Positions 21,648-23,628 of a stretch of 23,628 nt of DNA are shown here, piece after piece. How positions within the stretch are numbered: the first letter of the stretch is position 1; every line of letters starts with the position of its first letter. The notes under the pieces were generated by a model that saw nothing but the letters and a program-made list of their open reading frames with translations, was not told where the DNA came from and ran no database searches. The translations under genes were made by a program, and so were the position numbers. The stretch is from Bifidobacteriaceae bacterium (GTDB lineage: Bacteria; Actinomycetota; Actinomycetes; Actinomycetales; WQXJ01): assembly GCA_031265345.1 (NCBI GenBank), contig JAISCU010000380.1, positions 1 to 23,628 of the forward strand, read 5' to 3'.

Positions 21648-23628
21648 ATGTCCGCCAATGCTAGTCATGTGCCCGCCAAGATCGGTATCGGCGCTTTGGC
21701 CCTAGCTTTAGCGACGTTTGGTCTTTCGGCCGGTCCGGGCAGTCCCGCGAGCGCCGCCGAGGTCCCCGAAGCGGTAGTAGCCGAGGCTGCGGGCGTCTTG
21801 CCAGTCGTGGCGCGGCCAGCCGCAATGGGTGGCTTCGCCAGCGTCCAGGTCAACCAGTGGTTCAATTGCTATGTGGAGATCGAGGGCGACTCGTCCCCTG
21901 AGTTCTACGGCGGCTGGGCCTGCGGGACCTTTGTGGCCTATGACGGGATACTGTACGCCCCACGCGACGTTCCAGCGGCCATGTTGTCCCGGTCGCCATT
22001 CACCCCGATTACGTGCTCGTCACCCGCGCCGACGCCACCTGTCGACTCGAGCCAATTGAGGCATTGCGTGTCCCTGGGCACCACCGGGATCACCCTGGAG
22101 CAGGTCGACACGTGGGTCCTGGGGGGAACCGCGATCACCACGCGCGTCATCCTGCACGGGACACCGGACGAAGGGACGTTGATCGTGTACCGGGCGGGCG
22201 ACTGCTACGTGGCTGACAACGATTTCGGCACCGGCATGGTGAACACGGCCAGACGCACCGCGTCTTGCGTGTCCCAAGAGACCGGCCGGGTCCAGCAATG
22301 GGAGACCTCGCCTCTATCCCCGCACGCGACCCTGGCCGAGGGCTACTTCGCCGATTTGTGGTCCTGGATCAACCGCCAACAGCCTTTCTCCGGGCAGCAC
22401 ACGACCACTTACCACGACAACGCGGCGGGCCTGAGCTGGCAGATAGACCTATCGGTCTACAACGGCGCAGGAATCAGCAGCCGGATGATCTTCACCCCGG
22501 AAGCGAACGCCACCGACCCCGACGGAGACGGCCTGCCGGACTGGTGGGAGATGGGGTGCTACGATGCCGATTCCGACGGCGACTGCCAGGCTGACTCAGG
22601 CGACGTGATGTTGGCCGAGATGGGGGCCGACCCCGACGTCCCCGATGTGTTCCTTGAGGTGGATTGGATGGAACGGCCGGACACGCGGGGCTCGTTCCTG
22701 TGGTTCAACTGGGGGGAGAGGCCGATCAGCCTGAGGCCTGGCGACGGCGCGCGGGACACTGTCCAGGAGGCTTTCTGGGATCAAGGCATCAATCTTCACA
22801 TAGACGCGGGTCCGGACTCGATCATGGACTACCGCACCGACAGGACTTGGGGAGCCCTGTCCGACGGCGGTCCGGTTGAATACTCGACCGAAGAGGTCGT
22901 GCCGGTTGACGACTCCGGTGAGAGGAACTGGCATCGTTTCGACGGCCTTTACAGCCGCTGGGGTGCCGGCAGCCCCTTCCAGGTCGCGCGGCGCGAGGTC
23001 TTCCATTACGGGGTCGCGGTGATGACCCCCGCGATTGACTCTTCGGGCACCTGGTCTGGCATAGCCCGGGTCAGCGATTCCTTCGGCCATCGGGCGGGCG
23101 ATCCGGCGTTTCACCGGGGCGGCCAGTTCTTCGCGTTCCAAAGCTACGATCCAGACAATGCAATTGCCGGGATGCTGCGCGACAATGAGACAGCTCTGGC
23201 TGGAACTTTGATGCACGAGCTCGGGCACACCTTGGGGCTGGGGCACGGCGGCGGGGACCACGACAACTTCAAGCCAAATCACCTGAGCATCATGAGCTAC
23301 TCTTTCCAACTGGACGGCCTGGCTTGGCCTGCGGGAAGAATCGACTATTCGGATCGCGAATTGGCGCCGCTCGACGAAACGGCATTGGATGAGACTGCGG
23401 GTCTCGGCGTGTTCGACGGCTGGACCGGGACTAGATGGTTCTGCCCCGGAGGGCGGTTCGTGCAGGATGTCCCCTTGAGCGGTCAGTTCAACTGGAACTG
23501 CATCGATGGCATCGACGCGGGCACGGTCAGCGTGGATCTGAATGGGAATGCCGTTCAGACGGTCCTGGCTGGCTTTGATGATTGGGACCATCTGGTGTTC
23601 GACGGGGGGAGCATCGGCGCGTTCGGGA
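21648..23628 (+). CDS. Secreted metzincin-type zinc metalloprotease (3' end outside the window)
   Basis: The frame is open from ATG 21648 to the window edge, 660 codons. GGAGAGG (21632-21638) is the ribosome binding site; an in-frame ATG at 21630 lacks one. Residues 1-36 are a signal peptide (GIGALALALATFGLSA core, ASA cleavage site). Residues 290-301 (DPDGDGLPDWWE), with a further DADSDGDC, are a calcium-binding thrombospondin-type segment. The catalytic site is HELGHTLGLGH (H523, E524, H527, H533), and the Met-turn follows at SIMSY (M549), which together define a metzincin. There are several cysteines, consistent with export and disulphides. The substrate is unknown. It likely works outside the cell, next to an envelope protein gene. 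Confidence 0.85.
   Translation, partial: MSANASHVPAKIGIGALALALATFGLSAGPGSPASAAEVPEAVVAEAAGVLPVVARPAAMGGFASVQVNQWFNCYVEIEGDSSPEFYGGWACGTFVAYDGILYAPRDVPAAMLSRSPFTPITCSSPAPTPPVDSSQLRHCVSLGTTGITLEQVDTWVLGGTAITTRVILHGTPDEGTLIVYRAGDCYVADNDFGTGMVNTARRTASCVSQETGRVQQWETSPLSPHATLAEGYFADLWSWINRQQPFSGQHTTTYHDNAAGLSWQIDLSVYNGAGISSRMIFTPEANATDPDGDGLPDWWEMGCYDADSDGDCQADSGDVMLAEMGADPDVPDVFLEVDWMERPDTRGSFLWFNWGERPISLRPGDGARDTVQEAFWDQGINLHIDAGPDSIMDYRTDRTWGALSDGGPVEYSTEEVVPVDDSGERNWHRFDGLYSRWGAGSPFQVARREVFHYGVAVMTPAIDSSGTWSGIARVSDSFGHRAGDPAFHRGGQFFAFQSYDPDNAIAGMLRDNETALAGTLMHELGHTLGLGHGGGDHDNFKPNHLSIMSYSFQLDGLAWPAGRIDYSDRELAPLDETALDETAGLGVFDGWTGTRWFCPGGRFVQDVPLSGQFNWNCIDGIDAGTVSVDLNGNAVQTVLAGFDDWDHLVFDGGSIGAFG

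Overview
This is a GC-rich window from the chromosome of an actinobacterium. The evidence is the core gene order rluD-dnaE … hisD-hisC-hisB-x-hisH-hisA … infC-rpmI-rplT-rRNA methyltransferase, heavy GTG start use, GTGA/ATGA stop-start overlaps, promoters placed only a few bases before start codons, and an IF-3 gene that begins at an ATC codon. I cannot name the genus.

Layout. 1-5303 (+): the end of a gene that is probably lspA, an RluD-type pseudouridine synthase, the replicative polymerase dnaE, and a small membrane protein. 5406-7834 (-): two toxin-antitoxin (TA) modules, hipB-hipA and an RHH antitoxin with a PIN toxin. 7835-8819: a 985-bp gap with no convincing gene. It holds a mirror-image array of 23-bp elements at an exact 31-bp period: five copies forward, then four inverted. 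8823-14085 (+): a tightly overlapped histidine operon (hisD, hisC, hisB, an unrecognised gene, hisH, hisA). 14086-16587: a second TA cluster (AbrB-type VapBC and FitAB-type), a relic of a further vapC 3' end, and back-to-back 3' halves of a MmyB-type regulator and a DHA2-type drug exporter that look like a deletion scar. 16588-17093: repeat-rich noncoding DNA with a REP-like palindrome, two Fur/Zur-like boxes, a 43-bp direct repeat and the infC leader. 17094-19781 (+): infC-rpmI-rplT plus a SpoU-family rRNA methyltransferase. 19790-21544 (+): a membrane-anchored zinc-ribbon/Ig-like protein. 21648-end (+): a secreted metzincin protease, open at the window edge.

How it fits together. The core genes serve replication (DnaE), histidine synthesis (five named his enzymes; hisF, hisG, hisI and hisE are not here) and translation (IF-3, L35, L20, rRNA modification). 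Four complete TA pairs sit in exactly two places, before and after the his operon, which suggests these two junctions collect mobile or selfish modules.

The most unusual items are the 31-bp mirror array, a palindrome shared between intergenic DNA and the inside of the methyltransferase gene, the low-complexity insert in HisH built partly of 15-bp tandem repeats, the roughly 230-residue Pro/Ala tail on IF-3, and a FitA-type operator. I saw no CRISPR array, rRNA or tRNA. No intact transposase gene is visible.
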